Shown: in pieces, positions 1 through 10,693 of the stretch
Numbering within the stretch: position 1 is the first letter of the stretch
Layout of the letters: every line of letters begins with the position of its first letter
NCBI RefSeq assembly: GCF_905220365.1
Contig: NC_061124.1
Location: forward strand, 746,501 to 810,500
DNA length: 64,000 nucleotides
Origin: Vanessa cardui
Lineage: Eukaryota > Arthropoda > Insecta > Lepidoptera > Nymphalidae
Direction: 5' to 3'
Notes under the pieces: model-generated
The model's database searches: none
What the model was told of the DNA's origin: nothing
Seen by the model: the letters and a program-made list of their open reading frames with translations, nothing else
Translations under genes and position numbers: made by a program

Positions 1-1
1 G

Positions 2-172
2 GCAGCAGAAAAAAGAGCAATAATCTCAGAAAAAAATGCTGATGCAGCCCTTGTCCAAGCTGAAGCTTTAAAGAATCTAGCAGAAGCTGCAACTGTACAA
101 GCTAATGCACTTGTCAGAATAGCTACTCTACTAGAAAATCGAGGCCGAAGGGAAGAGATACTGCCCATATGA
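2..172 (+). CDS. C-terminal exon of an unidentified protein (5' part outside window)
   Basis: An open frame runs from the window edge to a TGA at 170-172 and encodes about 56 residues. The stretch is rich in Ala, Glu and Leu (repeated ALxxAEA-like heptads), then a short basic segment (ENRGRREEILPI). It looks like the helical tail that closes many insect Myb/SANT- or MADF-type DNA-binding proteins, but that is inference from composition only. No upstream exon is visible, so the product cannot be named. Codon use and reading direction fit a real last exon, and a long AT-rich 3' untranslated region could follow. Confidence 0.5.
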   Translation, partial: AAEKRAIISEKNADAALVQAEALKNLAEAATVQANALVRIATLLENRGRREEILPI

Positions 173-530
173 TGTGATGATATCTTGGATTGGAATTGTA
201 GCTTTGAATAGTTACAATTGTAACATTATAGTGGACTTCTAAATAATTCTAAGTATGTAAATAGACAACAAAGACATTCTGTGCTTCTAAATATTTTTAT
301 CTGTACTATGAATGCACAGCCCAAATTATTGAGTCTAGAAAACTAAATATTGGGTCCTAAAATTTGGGTCCTTGATTAATAATATGAAAGAACATTCACA
401 GTGAAGAATGAATATTTTGATTTTAAGGGGGATTGTTTAATGACTGGCAGTTAGTTGGTAGTTAGTATATTATAAAAACATATTTTATGTTTCAAAGGCA
501 TTTATTATTTACAAACTCAATTATTAACTC
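173..530. other. Non-coding spacer between two converging 3' ends
   Basis: AT-rich sequence between the stop codon of the partial gene on the left (plus strand) and the last IMP3 exon (minus strand). Both genes end here, so it should hold two 3' untranslated regions. No coding signal or clear repeat is visible. Confidence 0.5.
501..506 (-). terminator. Polyadenylation signal of IMP3
   Basis: On the minus strand this reads AATAAA and lies about 25 bases beyond the IMP3 stop codon, a short but plausible 3' untranslated region. Confidence 0.5.
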
Positions 531-2153
531 TCATAGCATTTCAAAGTCGTCTCTCTGTAACAAAAGAATCAAATATTAGAATGCAGCACAATAATTTATA
601 GATTAAAAACATATTCTTATATTGTATTGCTGCAGAAATTATGGTGTACATAATGTATTTATTGTTAAGATAAAAATTAGTGTATGGCTATCTGAAACTA
701 GATGGCATAGTTGTATGATCTCAACCAAATAACATAGAATTAAATCAACTCATCACTGAGTTTTCGTGTGCCTAGTTTATTTCTCTGCTGAAGAGAAACA
801 TTCACCCTTACATTATCAGCTCATCATCATCACTTAAGGATAGATATCTAAGATAACAACTGGTTATCATCAATTTATATATATGTTTGAAATAATGCAA
901 TTTTGGATGTCTGCGAAATTTTTATCATAACTATGGATGTTAAATTAATGTAGATAAAGTAACTTAAGTGGAATAACATTTATTGTAAATAAAGATATAT
1001 TAATAAAAAATTGTTTCTAGTACATATAGTAAAGCTATTAGCAAAATGCATTAATATGTATACCATTTAGTGATGCTAATAGATTTAAGTATACAATTAA
1101 AATTATCACCAAACTTACCATTTCATTATATTCTAGCACATGTTTTCTGATGGCCGAACCATCTACCCATGTAACAAAATCTTCCAAAGACCTTGTGACT
1201 AAAAATGCTGGATCTTTAACAACTTCTGGACCAACTCTCACATGCCCTTGTTCTATAAACTTTGTAGCTTCTTTTATGGACTCTGACATTTTATCTAAAA
1301 ATAACATAAATATTATGTCTTTGTACCTCATCACAATTATATTATTTGATTTTAAGGGTGAGTGTCTCTAAAGACACTAGGGACATAGCATCATAGTTCC
1401 TAAGATTGGTTACATGAGGAATGATTAATATATCTTATAGTACACAGAAATGTCTGTGGGCAGTCATGACCTTTTGGTAAAAGGTAACCATATCTTTTAC
1501 ATAAAAAAAAAAAATATTTGTGATATATTTTATAAGACCAAAGTCTATTTCCTTATTTAATGAGTTTTTTTATTACATATTTATAATACAATTCATAAAT
1601 CATGTTTCCACAGTACTTACTTCTAACCATAACAACTGGTAGGCGTCTTCTACAGAAGGCACTTGCTGAAACAGTGCTAGCAAGTGCTAGATCCCATCTT
1701 GTAGGTATAATTCCCATCTGATATAACTTCTCTAGCAGTTGGGCACTTGATTCTGTTCTAAACTCTGTATTGGCATCTAAATCTTTTATCTTATTTGCTA
1801 GTTCTCTTATGTCCCTTGATAATTTGTTGTATCTGTAAAAAAAGTGGTTGGTAAATTATTCAATGTACAGTATAGTCACAGCCACTAATAATAAATTTTT
1901 ATTTTTTCATATACATATATCATGCCAGTTGCTACTACTTATTAAAACATATATCAGTGATTACTGACATTATTTTCAGCCTATATTTTATAACAAGTCG
2001 CAACCAAGATACTCACTTTGTGTAGTCCTCGCGTTTCTGAATAAAGTATTTTTTCATAACCTTCACTTCATTTAAATTATTGTCAACTTTCCATGATATA
2101 AAATCTACTTTTTTAAGCAACTTTTGTTCATGAAATTTAAGTTTTCGCACCAT
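531..2153 (-). CDS. IMP3: U3 small nucleolar ribonucleoprotein IMP3
   Basis: IMP3 belongs to the Mpp10-Imp3-Imp4 part of the U3 snoRNP, which processes pre-18S rRNA in the nucleolus. Four minus-strand exons join in frame: 2017-2153, 1621-1832, 1119-1294 and 531-554, giving 182 residues (human protein 184). All introns are GT..AG. The start (MVRKLKFHEQKLLKKVDF) and KREDYTKYNKLSRDIREL match the conserved N-terminal half. Exons 2 and 3 carry FCRRRLPVVMVR and the S4-type RNA-binding region FIEQGHVRVGPEVV..DPAFLVTRSLEDFVTWV. The last exon codes only eight codons (RDDFEML and stop) but restores the acidic tail typical of the family. The intron between exons 2 and 3 contains a decayed retroposon copy. 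The gene faces away from the coiled-coil gene at 2924. Confidence 0.95.
1345..1512 (+). repeat. Degraded copy of retroposon family C (IMP3 intron)
   Basis: Shows in order the landmarks of the family seen cleanly at 12824-13030 and 30291-30584: TTTTAAGGGTGAGTG, then GGGACATAGCATCATAGTTCC, then the stretch resembling CTTACAGCGTCATTGTCTATGGG, ending in a long A tract at 1502-1513. It is strongly diverged and lies in the IMP3 intron. Confidence 0.6.
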
Positions 2154-2923
2154 GTTGATGAAAGTACTTTCACAACACAAAAATAAACAAATTTATCGAA
2201 GAACACGTGAGTTTGTTTAGTTTTATATCATTAATTGGTTCAAATAATATTATAAATATCCAGAAGCTGTACTTCTATTATATATGTTTTGTATTTCTAT
2301 ATATTGTCACCTGTGTCTCACAGTTTCAATATGAAATTTTAAAAAAAATACGTAGAAATAAAAAACCTTCGAGGTTTTTTCAAAGCTAGAATTAACCTAT
2401 TCACTATTGTTTTTGTTTCTGACAGTGACAATGACACAACAACAAGCACAGACTTTACATAATACCGTTCATGTTTTTTTTATTTATTTATTTGGTATTT
2501 CGCTATTTTGTTACTTAATGTACTTCTCTTGTAAACTATTTTAGTAATTGCATATAATAAAATCTAACGTGTGTCTAAAACCTGTTAAATTAGATTAAAC
2601 GTCTTGTATGTAATGATTAGGATGACTCACAATTTTTAAAATTAAAAACAATATATTGTTTGTTTAAGATTTTTTTCTAACATGTAAACAGGTAGTATAG
2701 ATTCACTTTTTTGAACTTTGAATCATTTGAAATGTACTATATGTAACTTTAAACTTTCCGTCGAATAAATCAATAGAGAGCGACAGTCATAGACTAATTA
2801 TATGCATACTTAAAAATCAATTTTCTGTCAAATGGTAGTTAAAAGAAAATTACACTGTGTATTGTTGGTGGAGTGATCTGTGTTATCGTTTTTGTAGAAA
2901 ACTAAAATAAACTCTCATCAATC
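2154..2923. promoter_or_regulatory. Divergent promoter region between IMP3 and the coiled-coil gene
   Basis: About 770 bases separate two start codons that point away from each other, so both promoters should lie here. An E-box CACGTG occurs near 2204. No TATA box can be assigned with confidence and no repeat is obvious. A short open frame in the middle has no coding character. Confidence 0.45.
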
Positions 2924-3862
2924 ATGAGCTGCACAAATAACACGGAAGCGTTTTCTCAATACCTTCAATCCATGGTTAAACTGGAAGAACTTCAAAAAAT
3001 GACCGAGGATTTAGACAAAGAATTAGAAGATTCACAAAGAGTGATGTCGGAAATAAAAACGATTTTCAACACTATTCCTAACGTTCAAAATAATATACCA
3101 CAACAGAATAACAGCTTAAGACACGAAGATTTGTCGCAATTCATCGTCGCAAGTGTTCCGAAATTAATAATGCCCGATATGCCGGACAGTACTGTAGATA
3201 TAGATCTCGACAATGTTATTGCATCAATGAAAGGTTACGCCGAAGACTTAAGGAAAAACTTTGTACTCCCAAATCCACAACAAGAACATCCAAACAAAGT
3301 ATTTGAAAATCTGGACTTAGATCAATATGCTTCCAGCCTGGATGAGCTATCAAAACAGTTAATGAACATGAAATTAAATAAAAATGGAGAAGGTATTAAG
3401 AGGAACAAGGAATTAGAAGCTAAGTTAGATCAGTTATGTGAGGATGTCAATATGTTCACGAAGGTAATTTTATTTTATTAACTAGAAACTGTAGTATTTA
3501 CAAACAAGTAGTATTCTTAGTTTTATTTGAAGGTTTTATAACAATGTATCCTATTTACCTCTCTAATAAAAATTTTAAGCTTGTACTTGGAGTGGAAAAT
3601 CAATAGCCCGAGGTTCAGGGATCGACCCTGTAACAGTTTTACTTAATTAAATAGCTAATTCTTTTCAAGAAGTCCAGTATAGCGGTTCAATTAGGATTTT
3701 CTTTATTTACAGATGGTTCAATCAAAGGCAAAGCTAAGTGAGAGCAATAAAAACTGGACCACCACACAACACAGCAACATGGCACTGCAATACGACAACA
3801 TGATAAATAAACTGCTGCTCTGCATCAATGAAGTAACATATTTAATGAAGAATAAAAATTAA
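2924..3862 (+). CDS. Unrecognised coiled-coil protein, two exons
   Basis: Exon 1 (2924-3463) and exon 2 (3713-3862) join at a phase-0 GT..AG intron to give 229 residues. The ATG at 2924 follows an AT-rich leader and an in-frame start MSCTNNTEAFSQYLQ. Residues ~15-55 form an acidic heptad-like helix (LEELQKMTEDLDKELEDSQR). A Pro/Asp-rich middle with SVPKLIMPDMPDSTVDIDLDN follows, then a second Leu/Lys-rich helix from ~135 to 180. Exon 2 is helical and basic (MVQSKAKLSES..INKLLLCINEVTYLMKNKN). Small alpha-helical subunits of cytoskeletal or kinetochore complexes (augmin- or SKA-like) look like this, but I recognise no signature and name no function. A polyadenylation signal AATAAA lies at 4115-4120. 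It has no transmembrane segment or signal peptide. Confidence 0.85.
3590..3650 (+). repeat. tRNA-derived SINE fragment in the intron
   Basis: Contains AATCAATAGCCCGAGG followed by a B-box-like GGATCGACCCTG, the same arrangement as the head near 35808. The copy is short and decayed. Confidence 0.35.
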
Positions 3863-5131
3863 CTGAAATCTCATTATAATCATGAATACAATATTTATAA
3901 ATCTCAATGTTGGTTATACAAAATTAAAACAATTTGATAAAATAATCTACAAATTGTAATTCACATTTATTAAAGTATTATAATCATAGACTTTTAAATT
4001 TACTGTCTCTACTATTAATGTCTTATTTTAAATGTTTATGTTTTGTATAACAAATGATATAGAATGTAGTTGAAAACTACTAAAATTCTTGCATCATTAG
4101 GTTTAAATGTAATTAATAAAAACATTCTATGTAAATTTTTTTGTTAAAATTAATATAATTTTTAAGTTTATCCTATGTAATTGACTGTATTATTATTAGT
4201 GTATTGGCTAATAAGGTTTGAGATCTAGAGTTACAGGGTTCAAAACCCATGCCAGGCAAATAATAAGTTTTTGAAAGTTGTTCTCATTGAATGATTTTGT
4301 GGTAGCTGCCCAATCTGTAAACTAAATTGGTTTCCCTATCTTTCCTCAAATCTTTCCAGTTATTAGGGTATGGGCATCATTTTTTATCAGAGTTAGGGAG
4401 TAGTGTTGGACATCCTTTTTTATGATAAGAGTTAGCGATTACCATACTACTATTAAAAGACATGCATTGCCAAAATTGAGATGTCATCAACATTATTTAA
4501 TTTAACTTTTATTTATATTTTATAATTGTATTCGTAGATTTAATGTTAGTGAGTAGGTTAAATGTCTAATCTTAGGTTATCTCTGTGTAGTATATACAAA
4601 TAAGTATAAATTGAATACCTTTCCAAACAAATTTGCTTATTTTAATGGATATTCCATTAAAAATAATATTTTATACTATATTGATCTCATATATAAAATA
4701 AATGTTACTTTTTTTAAACTTCTCAAGTTAATTTGCAAAACATTTTTCCCAGTGTTATTTGTAATTTAAAACCATATTGATGTTTGTTTATGGATTATTA
4801 TTAGACCTAAATGTTAAATATTAAGTTGCATATTTATAGATTACACAGTTTTATTAAATGGGTATAAAAAAAATACTTGCAATAATTTTATTTATAAATT
4901 TAATATCTTCATTCCAATTCACATCAAGATTTTGGAGAAATATGGAAGGAATAAAAATAAGATAAAAGAAAGAAATGTCAATGAAAAAAAGGGAGAAAAT
5001 AGTGATAATATTATTAAAAAATATATATTAAATTTATTTGAATTCATAGTATGTACTTCTTTTAAAAAATTCGTCAATAAAGTCCAGCCATTTTAAATTG
5101 TTGTCAAGTAACAAGTGACACATATACAACA
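3863..5131. other. Non-coding spacer between convergent genes
   Basis: AT-rich sequence holding the 3' ends of the coiled-coil gene (plus strand, AATAAA at 4115-4120) and RBM45 (minus strand). At 4198-4330 a tRNA-like B box (GGGTTCAAAACCC) followed by GCCAGGCAAATAATAAG suggests an old SINE. No other gene is visible. Confidence 0.45.
5033..5038 (-). terminator. Polyadenylation signal of the RBM45-like gene
   Basis: Reads AATAAA on the minus strand, about 95 bases beyond the RBM45-like stop codon. Confidence 0.5.
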
Positions 5132-6640
5132 CTAGTCTTTGTCATCAAGTCTCATTCTCTTTTTGTCCATATCATAGTCTGTATTTTCACTTTGATCATT
5201 CTTATTTACCTCATGTGCATCACTAAAAGGCTTTTCATCTGCCTCCAAGACTTTTAATTTGATACCAGCGACTATTGCCCCATGTAAAGTACACATAGCT
5301 TCTTGTGCACTACTCATAGAAGCATATTTAGCAAAACCAAATGTTTTATTAGGTATAGTGGACACATTAATTAGATCTCCAAAGCGGCAGAACACATCCT
5401 GTAACACTGACATTGGAGGAGGTTGAGGCTTACAGATAATGAATAACCTTTGAGCAACTCTGCTATTGCTATCTGCTATAGGCTTAGGAGGAGGTAAATT
5501 GACACTGCAATAATTAAGATCTTGTGATTCCCTTGCATTGGGTTGACCTGTGGTTGCAGCACTAATTAATGAGGATGCTTTGGCTATAGCCTCGGCTAAT
5601 TGCTTCAGGTCAGGTGATCCAGAATCTACAGCATGTTTGAAATTATTAACAATATTTCTTAAATCACTAGTAGCTCTGAGTAAAGGATTTTTGTCTGGTT
5701 TCACAGACAATATCTCCCCAGATGGAAATTCAAAATTGTCTAATCTTTGAACAGCATAAGCAGCATTTCTAGGTTCCTTATATGTTATTGTAGCTTTTGA
5801 AATACGATTAAATTCTTCCCATGAATACTGAAATTGAACCATTCCCGGGATAATGTTAAATAATTGTTCAATATATTTCTGTGGTAATTTTGGGTTACAA
5901 GTTGCAATTACAATGTTAAAATCCTCTGATTCAGAATTGGAATTTTCATATTTTAGTTCAATTTCAGGGCAATTTTGTGGAGTATGCCTGTCATTGTAAT
6001 TATTAAATGTTTTTTTAGATGTATGTGAATTCATATTAGCATTATCAAAATCTAGACTATTCCTACTACGTTTCAAATCATCTCGTGGAGTAGCAAAAAC
6101 TGGTTTATATTTGCTGTCACACTCCTCATAAGCTTTAGCAGCATCATAGAATCGTTTATATTGAACATAAGCAAAACCTTTACATACTTCTGTTACTTTA
6201 TCTCGTTGTAAGAATACAGACTCCACATGACCAAAGTTTGAAAAATGATGTCTTATTTCAGTTTCGTTAACATCTCTATGTACTTTAATGAATAGCCTTT
6301 TGTACCTGTCCTCGTTTTCGCTTTGAGACGTACTTTCGTTTTTGTTAACTGCAACCATGACTTTAGTTGGTTTACTGTCATTGTTTAAAATTTTCATGTG
6401 TAATTCTTGTATAGCAGCAGCTGCTGATGAGGTCTTATTATACTTTATATATGCAACTCCCTTAGACTCCCCAGTGTTACGATCTTTAGGCATGTATAAG
6501 TCTTCAATAACACCAAATCTGTCGAATCTGGCTCGCAAGTCTTCCTCTCGCAATTGTTTATTGCATACAACGAAAATTCTAGAGTAAGGGGGCTTTTCTT
6601 CTCTACGGTCGGGGCCACGCATTTGACTATTTAAATTCAT
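5132..6640 (-). CDS. RBM45: RNA-binding protein 45 homolog (multiple RRM domains)
   Basis: A single exon encodes 502 residues from the ATG at 6638-6640 (MNLNSQMRGPDRREEKPPYSRIF). The open frame extends upstream only through a TTG at 6701-6703, so I take the first ATG. An alternative start is the next Met at 6620-6622. RRM1 spans ~21-98 (RNP2-like RIFVVC, RNP1-like SKGVAYIKY), RRM2 ~114-184 (RLFIKV, CKGFAYVQY), a degenerate RRM3 ~241-315 (FNIVIATCNP) and RRM4 ~397-467 (RLFIIC, TFGFAKY). The spacing, the segment after RRM2 (FATPRDD) and the basic C-terminal nuclear signal DKKRMRLDD fit RBM45/DRB1, a neural RNA-binding protein of the nucleus (human 476 residues). The gene is intronless here, which could be ancestral or reflect a retrocopy, but the frame is intact. 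It is divergent from CMTR2. Confidence 0.9.
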   Translation of the reverse strand: MNLNSQMRGPDRREEKPPYSRIFVVCNKQLREEDLRARFDRFGVIEDLYMPKDRNTGESKGVAYIKYNKTSSAAAAIQELHMKILNNDSKPTKVMVAVNKNESTSQSENEDRYKRLFIKVHRDVNETEIRHHFSNFGHVESVFLQRDKVTEVCKGFAYVQYKRFYDAAKAYEECDSKYKPVFATPRDDLKRSRNSLDFDNANMNSHTSKKTFNNYNDRHTPQNCPEIELKYENSNSESEDFNIVIATCNPKLPQKYIEQLFNIIPGMVQFQYSWEEFNRISKATITYKEPRNAAYAVQRLDNFEFPSGEILSVKPDKNPLLRATSDLRNIVNNFKHAVDSGSPDLKQLAEAIAKASSLISAATTGQPNARESQDLNYCSVNLPPPKPIADSNSRVAQRLFIICKPQPPPMSVLQDVFCRFGDLINVSTIPNKTFGFAKYASMSSAQEAMCTLHGAIVAGIKLKVLEADEKPFSDAHEVNKNDQSENTDYDMDKKRMRLDDKD

Positions 6641-7350
6641 GATTGTTTTAAGGGTAGAAATAAGTTTGGTCTCGTCACTTTTCCAGTCAAACAATACGGT
6701 CAATCGTCACGCTCTAATCAATGGTATTTCCTCATGTTTTAAAGTCAACATAAATAATAAATATATTTGTCTTTCGTATTTTTCTAAGTAATTTGATATC
6801 ATTATCTTCTCACAATAATATGAAATAGACAAAACAATTAATTTACAGTTACTTCCCTTCACAATTCACGAAAAGTATTTATATTTACCTACCAAGTACC
6901 AACAGTTGTGTATATTTCAAAGTATACTTATAGTTATACCACAGATCACAGATGTGATTACTGATTACATTCTCTTTGTCACAGATTATAGAGAATCCGT
7001 ATATCCCAACTTATCGAAACGGACTCGTATAAAGCTATTTATATATGTAATGCGATCATGGTAACACAAACATTTACAGTTGTCAAACGCCAGCTCCATA
7101 AGACAACATACATCAATAATATAATAATCAATTTACGTTCCTTCTTAGTTCTTTTGTAAACATTGTGTTTTGCGCTTTATACAAATGCTGTGTTAATAGG
7201 CCATAAATTAAAGTAAAGTATGCCTAGACTGCCTTCAGAAATATTTTGTGCATTATTGCGTATCTTAATATCAATTTAAAAAAAATATATTAATTGAGCG
7301 ATTCAGTTATTTTCATTTAGCAAACGCGTTCGTCGTAGTTGTTTGATAAG
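6641..7350. promoter_or_regulatory. Divergent promoter region between RBM45 and CMTR2
   Basis: About 710 bases lie between two start codons that face apart, so both promoters should be here. The stretch is AT-rich and I see no TATA box that can be assigned, no repeat and no coding signal. Confidence 0.45.
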
Positions 7351-9676
7351 ATGTTTCAAAAACCGGAAAATGTATTTTCTCGCCACAAGTTTTTTCGCCC
7401 TGATGACTTCGACGACGAGTTGAATGATTTATTTAATAAAAAATACCAGTTCCGATTTAACAGCGAATGGAAATTGCCCGATCGGGAATCTTGGTTTTCG
7501 GCACCACCTTGGAAGGTTAAAGCACTGGAATCGCAGAAATCTCGATTGAATTTTCATAAAAGTCAATTGAATGACTTTAGTATTGAAGAATGGAGTAGCC
7601 ACACACGACGTCGGAATCCAGCGGGTGAGGTTGGGTGGAAGATTAGATGTCTTGTTAATCCTGAGTTCTTAACACAGGCTTGGACGAAATTCTACGAATG
7701 TGCTTGCACATACAATGTTGTACCTAAGGAAGCAAGTGTATCTAAAAGAATGATATCACTTCACCTGTGTGAAGCCCCCGGGGCATTTATAACATCATTG
7801 AATCATTATTTAAAATTAAATCATCAAGACATACAGGTATACTTAAAAACACTAATTATAAAATTTAAGTAATATAATATTTTTTAAACTAAATAAAATT
7901 TATAATCTTTTTTATTTTCAGTGGAAGTGGGTTGCTAATACCTTGAATCCATATTATGAAGGCAATTCTCCTTCAAACATGATCAGTGATGACCGCTTTA
8001 TGTTCCACACCCTCGATAACTGGCACTTTGGGAAGGACAACACTGGAAATTTGATGGATTGGGAAAACTCTCAAGCTGTAATTGAAAAGGCTAAAAGCTT
8101 GGGAAAGGTACATATATTATTTTTTGTGCTTAAATTACTAGATATATTCCCAATCTAAACAAATCCCAAAGCTTCAGACCTAACTTGATTATAATATATT
8201 AAATTGCATTAAATTAAGGTTCAGTTTATTATCCTTTTTAATCTATAGTACTTTTTTTTTCAGGTGTTGCTTGTTACAGCAGATGGTTCAATTGACTGCA
8301 TGCAGAAACCCGATGCTCAAGAAGAAGTTACTTCCCCACTGCATTACTGTGAAATTGTTACTGCTTTGCAGTCTCTAAGTTCAGGAGGAACACTAATATT
8401 TAAACTTTTCACTATATTTGAACATTCAACTGTTTGTCTGCTTTATCTAATTAATCACCTGTTTAAAGAGGTTAATATTTATAAACCTGTTACATCTCGG
8501 CAAGGAAACTCAGAAGTATATGCTGTATGCCTCCAATACAAGGATAACTTAAACCTCGACGACTATATACCCATTCTTAAATCAACTTTTGGAACAGATC
8601 TGTACTCCAAATTAGCTATGTTTCCCCTAGAAATGATTCCTGAGTCTTTTATAAAGCAAATAGAGGAATGTTCATATTACTTCTGTTCCATACAATGCCA
8701 AGTAATAAACAGCAACCTTCAAGCATACTTAATGCAGAAAAATATTGCTCTACACAGGGATATAAAAAAGATAAGAGCAATTGTTGCATCAGAATTTATC
8801 TGGAAATATAATCTAAAGCCAATTCTGTATGAGCATGAGATTCTTAAAGGGATACTCCATGAAGAAAATAAAATAAACACAAATCCAAGGTATGATCGAG
8901 GCTCGTACACAGAGAGACAGCTTTATTCCAAGATGTCACTAAAAGAAAAATTAAAGAACTTGAATGGGTTTTTACAAGCAGAACTGCTATCAAACCCACT
9001 TATTTTAATAAATGAGTCAATCCGATGGATGTGTAAAGAAGAAAATGTGAAGGTTGATATTAAATATACATATGGTCTACCTTTACAGAAAATTAATAGT
9101 TCCAAATTCATATTTGTACCAATTTTTAAATTGTATCAGCAAATTTTGGCAGAAGAAGAATTTAAAGAGATTATAATTTATAAGCAGTCCAAGGGGCAAG
9201 TGGGCAGCACTGATGACTCAAAGAGTCAAATATCAAAAATCCTATTACTGCCAGAGTATCAGTATAAGGACAGTTTTAATGTGTATGAGAAAAATTGTTT
9301 CAAAACATTGCTCAGTATTTTAAAGGATATGAAGATTGGGGAGTCACTTTTATTGAAAAATTTTAATATATTAACTCATTTTAATGTCAGTACACTCTTC
9401 ATTCTTTCTAAGGGGTGTTTCGAGAAGACTGGTTTTGCATCTTGCGGGAGTATAGTTTTAAACAACTTGCAGGATAAATCTTTTTTACATCACCTAGATG
9501 TTATTAATATTGAATGTGATAAAGTACGAAGTGATAACACTAAAGATGTTCTGAATTCTCTTCCAGTACAAGTAACAAATGTTGGAGAATTTTTCAATAA
9601 TATTGTCTTTTACAATAATACTTTCTACAGAAATAAATGTATAGAATACTTGTACACAATTGAACAATCGCTCTAA
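7351..9676 (+). CDS. CMTR2: Cap-specific mRNA (nucleoside-2'-O-)-methyltransferase 2
   Basis: CMTR2 (Drosophila adrift) methylates the ribose of the second transcribed nucleotide of capped mRNA. Three exons, 7351-7836, 7922-8107 and 8264-9676, join at phase-0 GT..AG introns to give 694 residues (human 770). The ATG at 7351 is chosen because the frame extends upstream only through a TTG. The RrmJ/FtsJ fold shows the SAM loop LCEAPGAF (~139-146), the TQAWTKF helix before it, NTLNPYYEGN and DNTGNLMDW in exon 2, TADGS with catalytic Asp ~231, and GGTLIFKLFTIFEH with catalytic Lys ~271. The sequence SPLHYCEIVTAL and GNSEVY are further family landmarks. The C-terminal half is a degenerate second methyltransferase-like domain, as in the family. 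Polyadenylation signal AATAAA at 9798-9803. Confidence 0.95.
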
Positions 9677-10079
9677 ATTAAAAAATACTTTAATATTTCA
9701 ATTTTAAATATATTTATCGTGTCCGTAGAGAATATTTTTTTAAATAATTTATTCTTGTGAGCTAAAAATGTATTCTCGTTGTTCTCTATCACAGTATAAT
9801 AAAGATTTTCTGAATGTTAACAGATTTTATTTTAACCTATATTAAACAAATATTGAAATGAATAACCATATTTCTATGATTGAAAATGTTATATAAAATT
9901 AGTATCAATTTGTGACTGAAGCTTAAGACTTGTGTATCTACCGGGAATCATTGTTTTAATCAATTTTTTTTTTTTGAAATTGCAGAACCTATGATACGCT
10001 TTCTTTTGATTAATTTGTAAAAAGCGAGGCACATTTGGATCTACCGCTCTTCAAAGTGAGACTATATTGGTTATAGTGC

Positions 10080-10125
10080 ACATCAAAAGTCGGTTACATT
10101 ATAACCGTAAACCGACTTTTGATGT
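10080..10125. repeat. Perfect inverted repeat, 16-bp arms with 14-nt loop
   Basis: The left arm ACATCAAAAGTCGGTT (10080-10095) is the exact reverse complement of the right arm at 10110-10125. The loop itself contains TATAACCG, which can pair with CGGTTA of the left arm, so two stem registers are possible. It could be a transcribed RNA hairpin, a remnant of a small foldback element or a protein-binding palindrome. The sequence alone does not decide. Confidence 0.85.
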
Positions 10126-10539
10126 ATCCCTTTCCCTTAATGACTGGGGCAGAAATCGATTTACGCTTAACATTTCCTTATGACTTTAAATTCTGCTCAA
10201 CCTCCCATATTTTAATTCGTTCATTTAAAATATGTAAAAAACTAACTATAAAAAATTAAAACGCGGATATTTTATTCCTTGATCGATTTCAGTTGCTCTT
10301 GTTGAATTGTTAAACCTTTAGTTCTCATTTTTCAAAACATTACTTATATATAAAATAAACAGTTATTTTAACTAAATCAGTTTTATGTACTATATTAGCT
10401 GTAAAGTTTTCTTCTTTTTGTATTATTTTTTAAAGGAATAAAATAAACATCAATAATTTAATAATGTGTGTAATTTTTTAATGTGTCCAGAGCTACGTTC
10501 AATAAATAAAAGAAAAATAAAACTGTCACTGTCAGTACT

Positions 10540-10551
10540 GTCACGCGTGAC
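10540..10551. promoter_or_regulatory. 12-bp palindrome GTCACGCGTGAC upstream of Nup205
   Basis: A perfect palindrome about 140 bases before the Nup205 start codon, in a short GC-rich patch with repeated CTGTCA just upstream. It could be a binding site for a dimeric factor in the core promoter. The factor is not identifiable from sequence. Confidence 0.35.
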
Positions 10552-10693
10552 GCGAACGGCAAATTCAAAATAGAGGTTCATAAATAGTTGTTTTAGATGT
10601 TATAAGGTGTATTTATGATTTGTATCAACATTGTGATGACTAGTAAACGATTTTAATTATTTTGTATACATTGAGTTTCTAAAATTATACATC

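Larger units (their letters stand above)
9677..10693. other. CMTR2-Nup205 spacer
   Basis: Holds the CMTR2 3' untranslated region (AATAAA at 9798-9803), an unexplained perfect hairpin at 10080-10125 and the Nup205 promoter. No coding signal is visible. Confidence 0.5.

Noticed and set aside
2207..2389. 60-codon frame between IMP3 and the coiled-coil gene
   Set aside because: It opens with a non-ATG codon, lies in the divergent promoter and shows only Phe/Ile/Tyr-rich text expected from AT-rich DNA.
6641..6703. 21-codon N-terminal extension of the RBM45-like gene
   Set aside because: It depends on a TTG start. The first ATG at 6640 gives a family-like N-terminus.
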